Shown piece after piece: positions 51,573-59,459 of a DNA stretch of 64,000 nucleotides. The position numbers and the translations under genes were made by a program. Origin of the DNA: Bacteroidota bacterium. GTDB taxonomy: Bacteria > Bacteroidota > Bacteroidia > SXHM01. The number at the start of each line of letters is the position of its first letter. Positions within the stretch are counted from its first letter, which is position 1. The notes under the pieces are model-generated. The model was not told the DNA's origin. It made no database searches and saw only the letters and a program-made list of their open reading frames with translations. The DNA is taken from positions 62,001-126,000 of the forward strand of contig CANKAM010000001.1 of the NCBI GenBank assembly GCA_947479755.1, in the 5' to 3' direction.

Positions 51573-52847
51573 ATGCAGGGCTTAAGTACACAGAGAGCGC
51601 CTTCGGCAACTGTTGTACTTCCCCATTTTATTTTTGGGGCAATATCCTTTTTGATTGTAGCCGTATTAATTCTGTTTTCTGCAGAAGCATTTACGGGACA
51701 CTACTTTCACCCAAAGCTTCTTGCAATTACCCATATTGCTGCATTAGGATGGGGAAGCATGATTATTTTCGGAGCACTGTATCAACTTCTGCCCGTAATA
51801 CTTGAAACGCCACTTTACAGTGAACTGATTGCAAAAATCACTTTTGTTGTATTTGCATCGGGAATTATTTTACTTGCTTTTTCATTTTGGAATTTTTATG
51901 TGAGCATTCACATCCAAATAGCTTCGTGCTTGTTGCTTCTTGCACTTACTCTTTTTTCAACTAACATTTTACTTACTTGTCGCAGCGCTTGCAACAGTTC
52001 TGTTGAGGCTGAATTTATCTCTACATCAGTGATATGGCTCTTGGCAACCGGCATAATAGGAACTTTAATGGCTTTAAATTTTCAATATGCTTTCCTTCCA
52101 AAAACGCACTTGATTTTCCTTAAAATTCATGCACACCTTGGCATAGCTGGCTGGTTTACCTTACTTATTATGGGGGTTGCAGCTAAATTAATTCCCATGT
52201 TTCTGCTTTCTCAAAACCTGAATAGAAAAAAACTCAGTTATGCATATTACCTTGTCAATGCTGGATTAATAGCATTTGGCGCAGATATGTTTTTTCTGGA
52301 AGGCAGCTTATTACTCCCGTTATTCTCGCTGATTGTTATTACCGGAATTTTGTTTTTTATTTCCTTCATTTTTGAAGCCTTCAGAAAAAGATTAAGAAAA
52401 GAATTAGACATCGGACTTAAACATTCGTTTGCAGCATTTGTATTGCTTCTACTCGCCTTGTTTTTAACCATTGTTATCAGTGTTGTATCAAAAGTTGATG
52501 ATAAAATATACTTAGTCTATGGAAGTTCCATTTTTTTGGGATTTATTTCAGCACTAATTCTTGGACAAACATTTAAAACACTTCCATTCATTGTGTGGCT
52601 TCACAAATACAAAAGTTTAATAGGCAAAGAAAAAACTCCGCTTCCAAAAAATCTTTTTTCTGAAAAAATTGCGCGTTGGCAATTCATAACCTACCTTATT
52701 TCTATCACAACACTAATTTCAGGAATGCTTGCCGGTTATAATATTCTTATTCGCTTTGGAGCGTTTATGCTTTTAGTTACTGCATTGCTTTATAACTTTA
52801 ATGTTTTTAAGATAATTACTACGAAGGCAAAACTTAAGAAAAATTAA
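51573..52847 (+). CDS. Multi-pass membrane protein resembling NnrS/heme-copper oxidase subunit I
   Basis: This 424-residue protein has about 12 hydrophobic helices. His-containing helices LLAITHIAALGWGSMIIFGALYQLLPVI (about 50-76) and LKIHAHLGIAGWFTLLIMGVAAKLIPMF (about 182-209) look like haem-ligating helices of the heme-copper oxidase/NnrS superfamily, and proteins like this are often encoded near RIC genes in denitrifying Bacteroidota. The classical copper-site His pair and Tyr-His cross-link motif are not seen, so it is not a normal oxidase. A role in NO handling is inferred from operon and family. Confidence 0.75.
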   Translation: MQGLSTQRAPSATVVLPHFIFGAISFLIVAVLILFSAEAFTGHYFHPKLLAITHIAALGWGSMIIFGALYQLLPVILETPLYSELIAKITFVVFASGIILLAFSFWNFYVSIHIQIASCLLLLALTLFSTNILLTCRSACNSSVEAEFISTSVIWLLATGIIGTLMALNFQYAFLPKTHLIFLKIHAHLGIAGWFTLLIMGVAAKLIPMFLLSQNLNRKKLSYAYYLVNAGLIAFGADMFFLEGSLLLPLFSLIVITGILFFISFIFEAFRKRLRKELDIGLKHSFAAFVLLLLALFLTIVISVVSKVDDKIYLVYGSSIFLGFISALILGQTFKTLPFIVWLHKYKSLIGKEKTPLPKNLFSEKIARWQFITYLISITTLISGMLAGYNILIRFGAFMLLVTALLYNFNVFKIITTKAKLKKN

Positions 52848-52851
52848 ACAC

Positions 52852-53178
52852 ATGGATTTTTTAAGCGATAACAACAAAATTGAAATGCAGGTATACAATG
52901 AACTCAAAACTGTTATTGACCCTGAGCTGAATATAAATATTGTTGACCTTGGCTTGATTTATAACATTCATTACTGTCACGAAAAAGGAATTGAAATTGA
53001 GATGACACTTTCTTCCAAAGGATGTCCGATGGGAGATGCTATTATCCAGGATATGGAAGGAACATTGAACAAAATTTTTCCAGAAATTAAACAGGCAATT
53101 AAACTTGTTTGGGAACCAAAATGGTCATCAGATTATATTACAGCTGAGGGAAGAAAAGCTTTAGGTATTAGCTATTAA
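52852..53178 (+). CDS. DUF59/MIP18-family iron-sulfur assembly factor
   Basis: This 108-residue protein is of the SufT/PaaD-like DUF59 family: TVIDPELNINIVDLGLIYNIH (about 20-40) and the conserved SSKGCPMGDAIIQDM (about 62-76) with the reactive Cys. These proteins help mature iron-sulfur enzymes. As the end of an operon containing RIC, it fits repair of clusters damaged by NO. It follows the membrane gene by 4 bp. Confidence 0.9.
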   Translation: MDFLSDNNKIEMQVYNELKTVIDPELNINIVDLGLIYNIHYCHEKGIEIEMTLSSKGCPMGDAIIQDMEGTLNKIFPEIKQAIKLVWEPKWSSDYITAEGRKALGISY

Positions 53179-53216
53179 TCATACTTACAAAGAGTTTATT
53201 CCTATTTGGAAGAAGT

Positions 53217-53260
53217 ATGATATTTATCATTATTAAGAAGCTTTATTACCTGTATTTTTG
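53217..53260 (+). promoter_or_regulatory. Operator and promoter of the 161-residue unknown gene
   Basis: ATGATATTTATCAT (53217-53230) has the ATGA-N6-TCAT core. A perfect -7 element TATTTTTG (53253-53260) is centred exactly 33 bp downstream. Confidence 0.75.
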
Positions 53261-53278
53261 TTACATAAAAAAAACAAG

Positions 53279-53764
53279 ATGACATCCTTTGAAATAGAGT
53301 TAAAGCTAGCAAAACAAACCTATATAGAAGCACAAATGCTTGAATCTGCTTTTGATTTTTGGTTTAAAGATCATGAGCACATACGTTCTCCATTCCCTGA
53401 TTATGTCCATGAGGATTTACAACAAAAAGCAGTTGATAAATTTTTAGACTGGAGCAGTCAGATCAGCGAAAAAGCAAAGAAGGATATTAACGATGAAATC
53501 TTAGCTGAAAAATTTGAAGAAATATTATTTGAACTTGGCGATGAATTGGTGAAATCTACTGATGAAAAACTAACTATCAAATATCCATTTATGCCACGGG
53601 TAAATGACATAATAAAAGTGAAAGACACGCCAGAAGATCAGGCTGAAAGCTGTGTAACAGCTCGCGAAATTTGCAAAAAGGGTGATGAATCATTTATGAA
53701 AATAAAGCTAAAAAATCTGGCTTCTGGAACAGAGTGGGAAACCGATTTTGAATTGCCAGAATAA
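53279..53764 (+). CDS. Uncharacterised acidic protein under the shared operator
   Basis: This protein of about 161 residues has no signal peptide or membrane segment. It starts MTSFEIELKLAKQTYIEAQML and has helices in the first 110 residues (DFWFKDHEHIRSPFPDYVHEDLQQK), then a possibly beta-rich end (MPRVNDIIKVKDTPEDQAESCVTAREICKKGDESFMKIKLKNLASGTEWETDFEL). The track start at 53258 is a TTG overlapping the -7 element; ATG 53279 lies after it. I do not recognise a family. Its own strong operator and promoter mark it as a regulon member with unknown function. Confidence 0.7.
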   Translation: MTSFEIELKLAKQTYIEAQMLESAFDFWFKDHEHIRSPFPDYVHEDLQQKAVDKFLDWSSQISEKAKKDINDEILAEKFEEILFELGDELVKSTDEKLTIKYPFMPRVNDIIKVKDTPEDQAESCVTAREICKKGDESFMKIKLKNLASGTEWETDFELPE

Positions 53765-53769
53765 GATAT

Positions 53770-54981
53770 TTATGTAGAAAGCAGTTGTATGAAACCTGCA
53801 ATTGCACCCAATACACCGCCAAGGGCAATTAATTTCCATTCATCTTCCTGAAATATGGGGCGCAGTAAACCTGTAAACTCAATAGGGGTGAGTTCCATTA
53901 TCTTGGAGGTGAGGACTTGTTTAGTGTTTAGTTTTTCTTCGGCATATTTTACCACACCGGCAACCGATTGCGGAAGGTCTTCTAAAAATAACTGACATGC
54001 TATCGCTTTTATTTCAATAAATTTTTGGCGACCAGATATTAGGTGAATAACATTTTTTGATGCGCCAGCTCCTTGGTCAACTGCGCGACAAACGTATTTG
54101 ATTATAAGTGAAACAAATTTTTCTGATGCAGGTCCGTTCATCATTTCCTGAAAAATTTTCTGCACGGAAACAACTTCAGTTGCCATTATTTCGGCATAGG
54201 CCTCCGATACTTCTTTCTGACGTTTTAAAAATAATCCTTGTATAGTATAAAACCCAATATTCACTGGTTTCTGTGGCTCAAAAATAAGTTTCATGGCTAT
54301 CCAGTTTGTAAAATACCCATTAAGTAATCCAAAGAGCGGAAGTGTCCACCATATTGGGTAATAAACCCATAGTATGAGTTGTGGGATGCCTAATAAAAAA
54401 CCTAAGTATAGGCCTGAACGTTCAATAAAAAGAAATTCTTTTTCTCCACATTTTTTAAATAACCTATTCAGTAGTTCTTTGTCACGCAGCAGTTCACGCA
54501 GGAGTAGTTGTTTAAAGTCAATATACGTATGTATATCCTCTTTTATTTCGTCCATCATTTGTTTAATGATGCCAGGAAGTTCAGCAGCTGCGCTGCGGTA
54601 AATATTTTCTTTAATGCCTTTAGGCAAGGTTAACCATATAAGTGGAATTTCTTTTGTTGCCACTTGATTTACTATTTTTCGGCTTAGCTGTTCAACACCC
54701 GGTTTCATTTCCTGAGCTATTTTGTTTGAATCGAGTTTGCCAAATTCTTGCTGAATATCCAGCAGTTTTGAAACAGTAAGCTGTACAACCCTTTCGCCCA
54801 TAACATGTGAGCGTGCAGGAATAATACCTTGCCATCCGAACCAAGGTTTTATTCCTTTATATTCTAATGGGTAAAATGTAAGGTCAATAGCAACTTTATT
54901 GGTTCCCCAGCCAATAATTGCGCTCACAACCGGTATGGTTAGCAGTAATGGGTTTTCAATAACAGCATTTATCAGATGCAT
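53770..54981 (-). CDS. DUF445 family membrane protein
   Basis: This 403-residue protein has an N-terminal hydrophobic segment (LLLTIPVVSAIIGWGTNKVAIDLTFYPL, a DUF445 hallmark), a repeated related segment in the middle (LLNGYFTNWIAMKLIFEPQKP) and a hydrophobic C-terminus (LIALGGVLGAIAGFIQLL). The family is widespread in membranes and its function is not known. It converges with the unknown gene at 53279, with 5 bp between them, and lies downstream of two SDR genes on the same strand. Confidence 0.85.
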   Translation of the reverse strand: MHLINAVIENPLLLTIPVVSAIIGWGTNKVAIDLTFYPLEYKGIKPWFGWQGIIPARSHVMGERVVQLTVSKLLDIQQEFGKLDSNKIAQEMKPGVEQLSRKIVNQVATKEIPLIWLTLPKGIKENIYRSAAAELPGIIKQMMDEIKEDIHTYIDFKQLLLRELLRDKELLNRLFKKCGEKEFLFIERSGLYLGFLLGIPQLILWVYYPIWWTLPLFGLLNGYFTNWIAMKLIFEPQKPVNIGFYTIQGLFLKRQKEVSEAYAEIMATEVVSVQKIFQEMMNGPASEKFVSLIIKYVCRAVDQGAGASKNVIHLISGRQKFIEIKAIACQLFLEDLPQSVAGVVKYAEEKLNTKQVLTSKIMELTPIEFTGLLRPIFQEDEWKLIALGGVLGAIAGFIQLLST

Positions 54982-54999
54982 TTTTTTACCAGTACAATT

Positions 55000-55971
55000 T
55001 TATTGCTTTGAAATTTCTGTCATTCCCTTAATAGCAGTATCAAGTAAATTAGGATTAGAAACAAAGCCTTGTAAACAATTTTCAGGAAACACAAATGTAG
55101 TATTGCATTGAATAGCAAGAAATGAGGATAGTTTTAAACCCGATTCGCGGTTTGTAATTCTGAGAGATGATTCAAGTAGTTTCGCGAACGGTAATAGCAA
55201 CCATTTCTTCAAGTGAATTATTCTTATTTTTTTTCCGCTGCGGAATTTGCATATCATTTCATCCCACGTTAAGTTTGCATCTGCAACGGGGTATGAGCCT
55301 GAAGGTATTGAATTTTGAATGCAGATTGAAACAGATTCTGCCACTTGCATCACACTGACTGCCGCAGTTCCTCCATTGGTATAAAAAAGAAAAGGAAGAA
55401 CGGTGTTGGTATAATTAATTAATGCAGTCCACATTGATTTCTTATATGGATAAACTCCGAACACATATGGTAACTCCAGTATAATCACTCTTAATTTTTC
55501 ATCTGCAAAACTCAATCCCTGTCTTATTTGCTCAGCTCTTGACCTTATATATGGATGCTGTTTCTCTAATTTCATTTCGGGTTTGTTTCTGCTAAGCCAT
55601 GAAAAATAGGAACCAAGGATTATAAATTTTGTTATTCCATTTACTTTCATAGCCTCACCTAATTTTTTTACAGGCACAACATTTTTTTTGTAAAAAAAAT
55701 CATACGCAGACCGTTTGGCTAATGTACGGTCATCTGCTCCTGCAGCAAATATAACCACATCAATGCCGGCAAGCAGCAGTTTTAGCTCCTGAAAAGTAAT
55801 TGCATCTATATCAGCGATGTGGTAATGCAGGTTAGGATGCATTATACCTTTATTGTTTCTGTTCCGACTGATAACAGTAACAACATGTCCCTGTTCAAGC
55901 AATAATTTTGAAATGTGATAACCGATAAAACCTGTACCACCTATTAGTAGAACCTGTTTCCTGTCTTCCAT
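55000..55971 (-). CDS. NAD(P)-dependent epimerase/dehydratase-like SDR
   Basis: This extended SDR of about 323 residues has the cofactor loop VLLIGGTGFIGYHISKLLLEQG at the start and a VVIFAAGADD segment in place of the usual HLAA. There is no clear YxxxK at the standard place (KFIILGSYFSWLSRNKPEMK is near), so catalysis is uncertain. The track start at 56013 overlaps the upstream SDR; MEDRKQVLLIGG at 55971 begins 5 bp after that gene's stop and is preferred. It is transcribed with the second SDR, probably from the operator at 57031. Confidence 0.8.
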   Translation of the reverse strand: MEDRKQVLLIGGTGFIGYHISKLLLEQGHVVTVISRNRNNKGIMHPNLHYHIADIDAITFQELKLLLAGIDVVIFAAGADDRTLAKRSAYDFFYKKNVVPVKKLGEAMKVNGITKFIILGSYFSWLSRNKPEMKLEKQHPYIRSRAEQIRQGLSFADEKLRVIILELPYVFGVYPYKKSMWTALINYTNTVLPFLFYTNGGTAAVSVMQVAESVSICIQNSIPSGSYPVADANLTWDEMICKFRSGKKIRIIHLKKWLLLPFAKLLESSLRITNRESGLKLSSFLAIQCNTTFVFPENCLQGFVSNPNLLDTAIKGMTEISKQ

Positions 55972-55975
55972 TCCC

Positions 55976-56962
55976 TTAAAATTCAGAAACCTGATTTCCT
56001 CTGAACCAATCAATCGTATCTTTCAACGATTGTTCAAAGGAGCGTGGTTTATAATTCAAATCAACAGAAGATTTTTTCAAATCAACATGACCATTGCTTC
56101 TTAAAACCCTGAGCGAATAAGGTGTAAAGTAGGGCTTTGAATTAGTTTTTAAAGAATAATATTCCACCATATAGGAACCGGGCATTGCAATCCAATATGG
56201 TAAACTAATCGTTGTATAATTTAATCCGGAAACCGATTTCAGCGTTTCAAAAAATCGGTCTAATGTTATGTGTTCTCCGGTCAGCAAATACCCTTCCGCT
56301 GTTTTTCCTTTTTCAGTTGCCATAATTAAACCTGCAGCAACATCTCTCACATCCACAAAATTGTACCCACCAGAGATATAAAATCTTGAACGCCCTTTTA
56401 TAAACGAGTTAATCATTTTACCAATGTTACTTGGATAAAAATCAAAAGGGCCAAAAACACCTCCCGGAAAAACAACAACTACATCCAATCCCTTATCTGC
56501 TGCACGCATAACTTCTTTTGTTGCTCTTATCTTTGAATGAGAATAAGTGCCGGCAATCACTCTTTCAGGATGTTCCAGAACTTCGGTAATTAATTGCCCT
56601 GATGGTGGTTCAACCAACGCATGAATAGTACTGGTGTAAACCAGACGTTTCACACCTTCATCCAAGCATGCCTGAATAACATTTCGCGTTCCTTCTACAT
56701 TTACCTTCTCAAGTATAGATCCCTCTTTACGGGTTATGGAAATATAGCCAGCAAGATGATAAACCGTATGAATACCTTCAAATGCTTTTCGCAAAGAATT
56801 AATATCACACACATCTGCAACAACGGTTTCGGTGGCAATTCCTGAAATTGGCAAATCAAACCCATTGGGCGAAATCATAGCCTTGACCTTATGACCGCTT
56901 TTTACCAATTGCCTTACCAACGTATTCCCTATATGACCGGCACTTCCGGTAACTGCAATCAT
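55976..56962 (-). CDS. NAD(P)-dependent epimerase/dehydratase-family SDR
   Basis: This 328-residue extended SDR has the NAD loop VTGSAGHIGNTLVRQLVKSG, HTVYHLAGYIS, a Ser/Thr region LVYTSTIHAL, YSHSKIRATKE (the Tyr-x-x-x-Lys pair) and VVVFPGGVFGP. It resembles dihydroflavonol reductase/3-beta-HSD-like enzymes. The substrate is not evident. It is divergent from nod and shares its operator: a perfect minus-strand -7 element TAGATTTG (plus CAAATCTA, 57001-57008) is centred exactly 33 bp from the palindrome. Confidence 0.85.
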   Translation of the reverse strand: MIAVTGSAGHIGNTLVRQLVKSGHKVKAMISPNGFDLPISGIATETVVADVCDINSLRKAFEGIHTVYHLAGYISITRKEGSILEKVNVEGTRNVIQACLDEGVKRLVYTSTIHALVEPPSGQLITEVLEHPERVIAGTYSHSKIRATKEVMRAADKGLDVVVVFPGGVFGPFDFYPSNIGKMINSFIKGRSRFYISGGYNFVDVRDVAAGLIMATEKGKTAEGYLLTGEHITLDRFFETLKSVSGLNYTTISLPYWIAMPGSYMVEYYSLKTNSKPYFTPYSLRVLRSNGHVDLKKSSVDLNYKPRSFEQSLKDTIDWFRGNQVSEF

Positions 56963-57000
56963 TTATTTTTTCAGAGAATTGGTTTGGATAAAAAAGCGGA

Positions 57001-57074
57001 CAAATCTATGGTCGCTTAAAACGGAATTGTATGACAGCTATCATAGAATGGTGATATAATGTGTATTACATTTC
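57001..57074. promoter_or_regulatory. Bidirectional Crp/Fnr-type operator and promoters (SDR pair and nod)
   Basis: ATGACAGCTATCAT (57031-57044) has the ATGA-N6-TCAT core. The leftward -7 element is TAGATTTG (perfect, 57001-57008 on minus); the rightward one is TACATTTC (57067-57074, one mismatch). Both are centred exactly 33 bp from the palindrome centre, so one site can serve both directions. Confidence 0.78.
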
Positions 57075-57094
57075 TCACCGCAAATTTTCAGTTT

Positions 57095-59389
57095 ATGAAA
57101 AAGGAAAATGATTTTCTCTCATTTATGATGAACCCAAAGAATTGGTGGGTTCCACTTTCAGTAATTTTTGTAATAAGTTTTGGAGGTGTTTTTATGATAG
57201 GTTGGGAAACCTATAATGATGCACCACCCATCGGTGATTTTAAAAACAAAAATGGGGAGCTTATTTTTAGTAGTGAAGATATTGTTGAAGGGCAGAAAGT
57301 ATTTCAGCAATATGGTTTGATGGATTATGGAAGTATGTTTGGTGACGGTGGTCTTCGGGGTTCCGATTTTACAGCTGAAGCGCTGCATAACATTACCCTT
57401 TCCATGCGTTTATATTATGCAGATTCAATTGGCAATGATGCAGCAGAAGTACTAGTAAAAAAAGAACTAAAAGAAAATACATATATTAAAGAAAAAAACT
57501 CCGTAAAGCTTTCATCTGCGGGAATAAAGGGATATTCAGATTTAATAATTTATTATCAGGATTTTTTTTACACTAAACAGATAAAATCGGAAGGTGCTAT
57601 TACCCGCGTTTTTATTCCCGACACCAGTTCCATAAAAAATTTAGCAGCATTTTTTTATTGGGGAGCTTGGGTTTGCGCAGCCGAACGCCCGGGAGAAGAT
57701 TACAGCTATACCCATAACTGGCCTTTTGACAAAGAAGCAGGAAATTATCCAAGCCACAGTGTTATCTTATGGAGTGTATTAGGATTATTTGGATTTATAC
57801 TGGGGCTTTGTGCTGTTCTTTATTTCTATTCTCAATTTGAACAATTAAATATTGAAGCCTATACTAAAAATGCAGTGCCGCTTATTACCGCCAACACTAT
57901 AATAGAATTTAAGCCATCACCCTCTCAAAAGGCTGCGTTTAAATTTTTGTTTGCAGGTGTATTACTGTTTTTTGTGCAGGTAGTTTGCGGGATATTAACA
58001 GTTCATGATTTCGTTGGCTTGTTTGATTTGTTTGGCATTAACTGGGCAACATTAATTCCCTTTGTTATTGCCCGTAGCTGGCATGTTCAGTTATCAGTAT
58101 TCTGGATTTCGGCATGTTGGATTGGAGCTTCTCTTTTTGTGCTTCCCTTAATTTCAAAGCAAGAGATTAAAGGGCAGAAACAGTGGGTGAATTTATTGTT
58201 CTGGTTAACACTTGCAGTTGTTCTGTTTTCGTTCATCGGCATATACCTCGGACCTTTGGGATTAGCCGGAAAAAACTGGCACTGGCTTGGTCACCAGGGT
58301 TGGGAGTTTGTGGAGATGGGAAAGCTATACCAATACGGTTTGCTGCTGGTTTTTATGATTTGGGCATTTGTAATTTATCGCGGATTAAAACCTGCTTTGG
58401 TAAAAAATAAACCTTGGAGTTTGCCAAACTGGCTTATTTATACTGTGGTGTGTGTGTTATGTTTATTCTTTTCCGGTTTTGTAGCCAGTCCCGAAACAAA
58501 TTTTGTAATTGCCGACTTTTGGCGTTGGTGTGTGGTACACATGTGGGTAGAGGCTTTTTTTGAAGTTTTTGCCACCGTCATAATCGGATATTTTATGGTG
58601 CTCATGGGCTTGGTAAGCAAGCAAGCTACAGAGCGTGTAATTTACATTGCAGCTATTTTGTTCTTAGGATCTGGGTTGCTGGGTATTTCACATAACTTTT
58701 ACTGGAATGCAAAGCCGGTTGCCACAATGGCATTAGGCAGTATCTTTTCTACCCTGCAGGTTGTTCCGCTTATTTTGCTATCTCTTGAAGCATGGCGTTT
58801 CAGAAGGCTGCCCGATTTTATTAATGGAAAGAATGGCGCAAAACAATTTGCCATGAATGATATCTTTCTTTTTTTGGTGGGTGTAAACTTCTGGAATTTT
58901 TTTGGTGCGGGAGTGTTTGGGTTGATTATCAATTTACCGGTTGTAAATTATTTTGAACATGGAACCTATCTCACCGTCAATCATGGACATGCTGCATTGA
59001 TGGGTGTTTACGGAAACCTTTCAATTGCAGTTGTTCTGTTTTGCTCAAAACTTTTAATTAATAACAACCAGTGGAATGAACAGTTGATGCGCATTGTTTT
59101 CTGGTCGCTGAATATTGGATTAGCATTGATGGTTTTACTTGATTTATTTCCTGCAGGTATTTACCAGTTAAATGCAGTTCTTAAAAATGGATTTTGGTAT
59201 GGCAGATCACAAGAGTTCTTAAGCACAGAATTATTCCAGTCGCTCACTTGGCTAAGGATAATAGGTGGTTCTATTTTCTTTTTGTCAGGAGTATTGCCTT
59301 TAATCTATTTTATTGTTTCAAGAACAAACGATTTAAAAAATGCAACAACTGTATCGGATTTTAATGCAGAAAACTCTTTTGAAAAGTAA
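57095..59389 (+). CDS. nod: Putative nitric oxide dismutase (Nod; qNor-family)
   Basis: This membrane protein of about 764 residues is of the quinol-NO-reductase family, with an N-terminal extracytoplasmic domain (about 40-230) and roughly 12-14 helices. Two diagnostic sites differ from qNor. The non-haem iron ligand pair His-His is His533-Asn534 (GISHNFYW). The quinol-binding His-x3-Glu-x3-Phe is His304-x3-Gly308-x3-Leu312 (VHDFVGLFDLFG). These are the changes known for Nod, which is proposed to convert two NO to N2 and O2. His482 and Glu486 (HMWVE) are kept. The track start 57059 lies inside the promoter, so ATG 57095 is used. Confidence 0.82.
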   Translation: MKKENDFLSFMMNPKNWWVPLSVIFVISFGGVFMIGWETYNDAPPIGDFKNKNGELIFSSEDIVEGQKVFQQYGLMDYGSMFGDGGLRGSDFTAEALHNITLSMRLYYADSIGNDAAEVLVKKELKENTYIKEKNSVKLSSAGIKGYSDLIIYYQDFFYTKQIKSEGAITRVFIPDTSSIKNLAAFFYWGAWVCAAERPGEDYSYTHNWPFDKEAGNYPSHSVILWSVLGLFGFILGLCAVLYFYSQFEQLNIEAYTKNAVPLITANTIIEFKPSPSQKAAFKFLFAGVLLFFVQVVCGILTVHDFVGLFDLFGINWATLIPFVIARSWHVQLSVFWISACWIGASLFVLPLISKQEIKGQKQWVNLLFWLTLAVVLFSFIGIYLGPLGLAGKNWHWLGHQGWEFVEMGKLYQYGLLLVFMIWAFVIYRGLKPALVKNKPWSLPNWLIYTVVCVLCLFFSGFVASPETNFVIADFWRWCVVHMWVEAFFEVFATVIIGYFMVLMGLVSKQATERVIYIAAILFLGSGLLGISHNFYWNAKPVATMALGSIFSTLQVVPLILLSLEAWRFRRLPDFINGKNGAKQFAMNDIFLFLVGVNFWNFFGAGVFGLIINLPVVNYFEHGTYLTVNHGHAALMGVYGNLSIAVVLFCSKLLINNNQWNEQLMRIVFWSLNIGLALMVLLDLFPAGIYQLNAVLKNGFWYGRSQEFLSTELFQSLTWLRIIGGSIFFLSGVLPLIYFIVSRTNDLKNATTVSDFNAENSFEK

Positions 59390-59435
59390 TTTGAAATGAA
59401 CTATTACATTTTGAAGTTGTTTAAACTTAATTGAA

Positions 59436-59443
59436 TAAATTTG
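59436..59443 (+). promoter_or_regulatory. Putative -7 promoter element of the SDR at 59460
   Basis: TAAATTTG is a perfect TAnnTTTG match 16 bp before the start codon, with a TTG (59417-59419) at a suitable -33 distance. No ATGA-N6-TCAT site is present here, so this gene may use the housekeeping pattern. Confidence 0.5.
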
Positions 59444-59459
59444 GTGAGAAAATAATTAC

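Noticed and set aside
57095-59389. Ordinary quinol-dependent NO reductase
   Set aside because: The His-Asn change at the iron site and loss of the quinol-site Glu and Phe argue against it, although general annotation would call it norZ.
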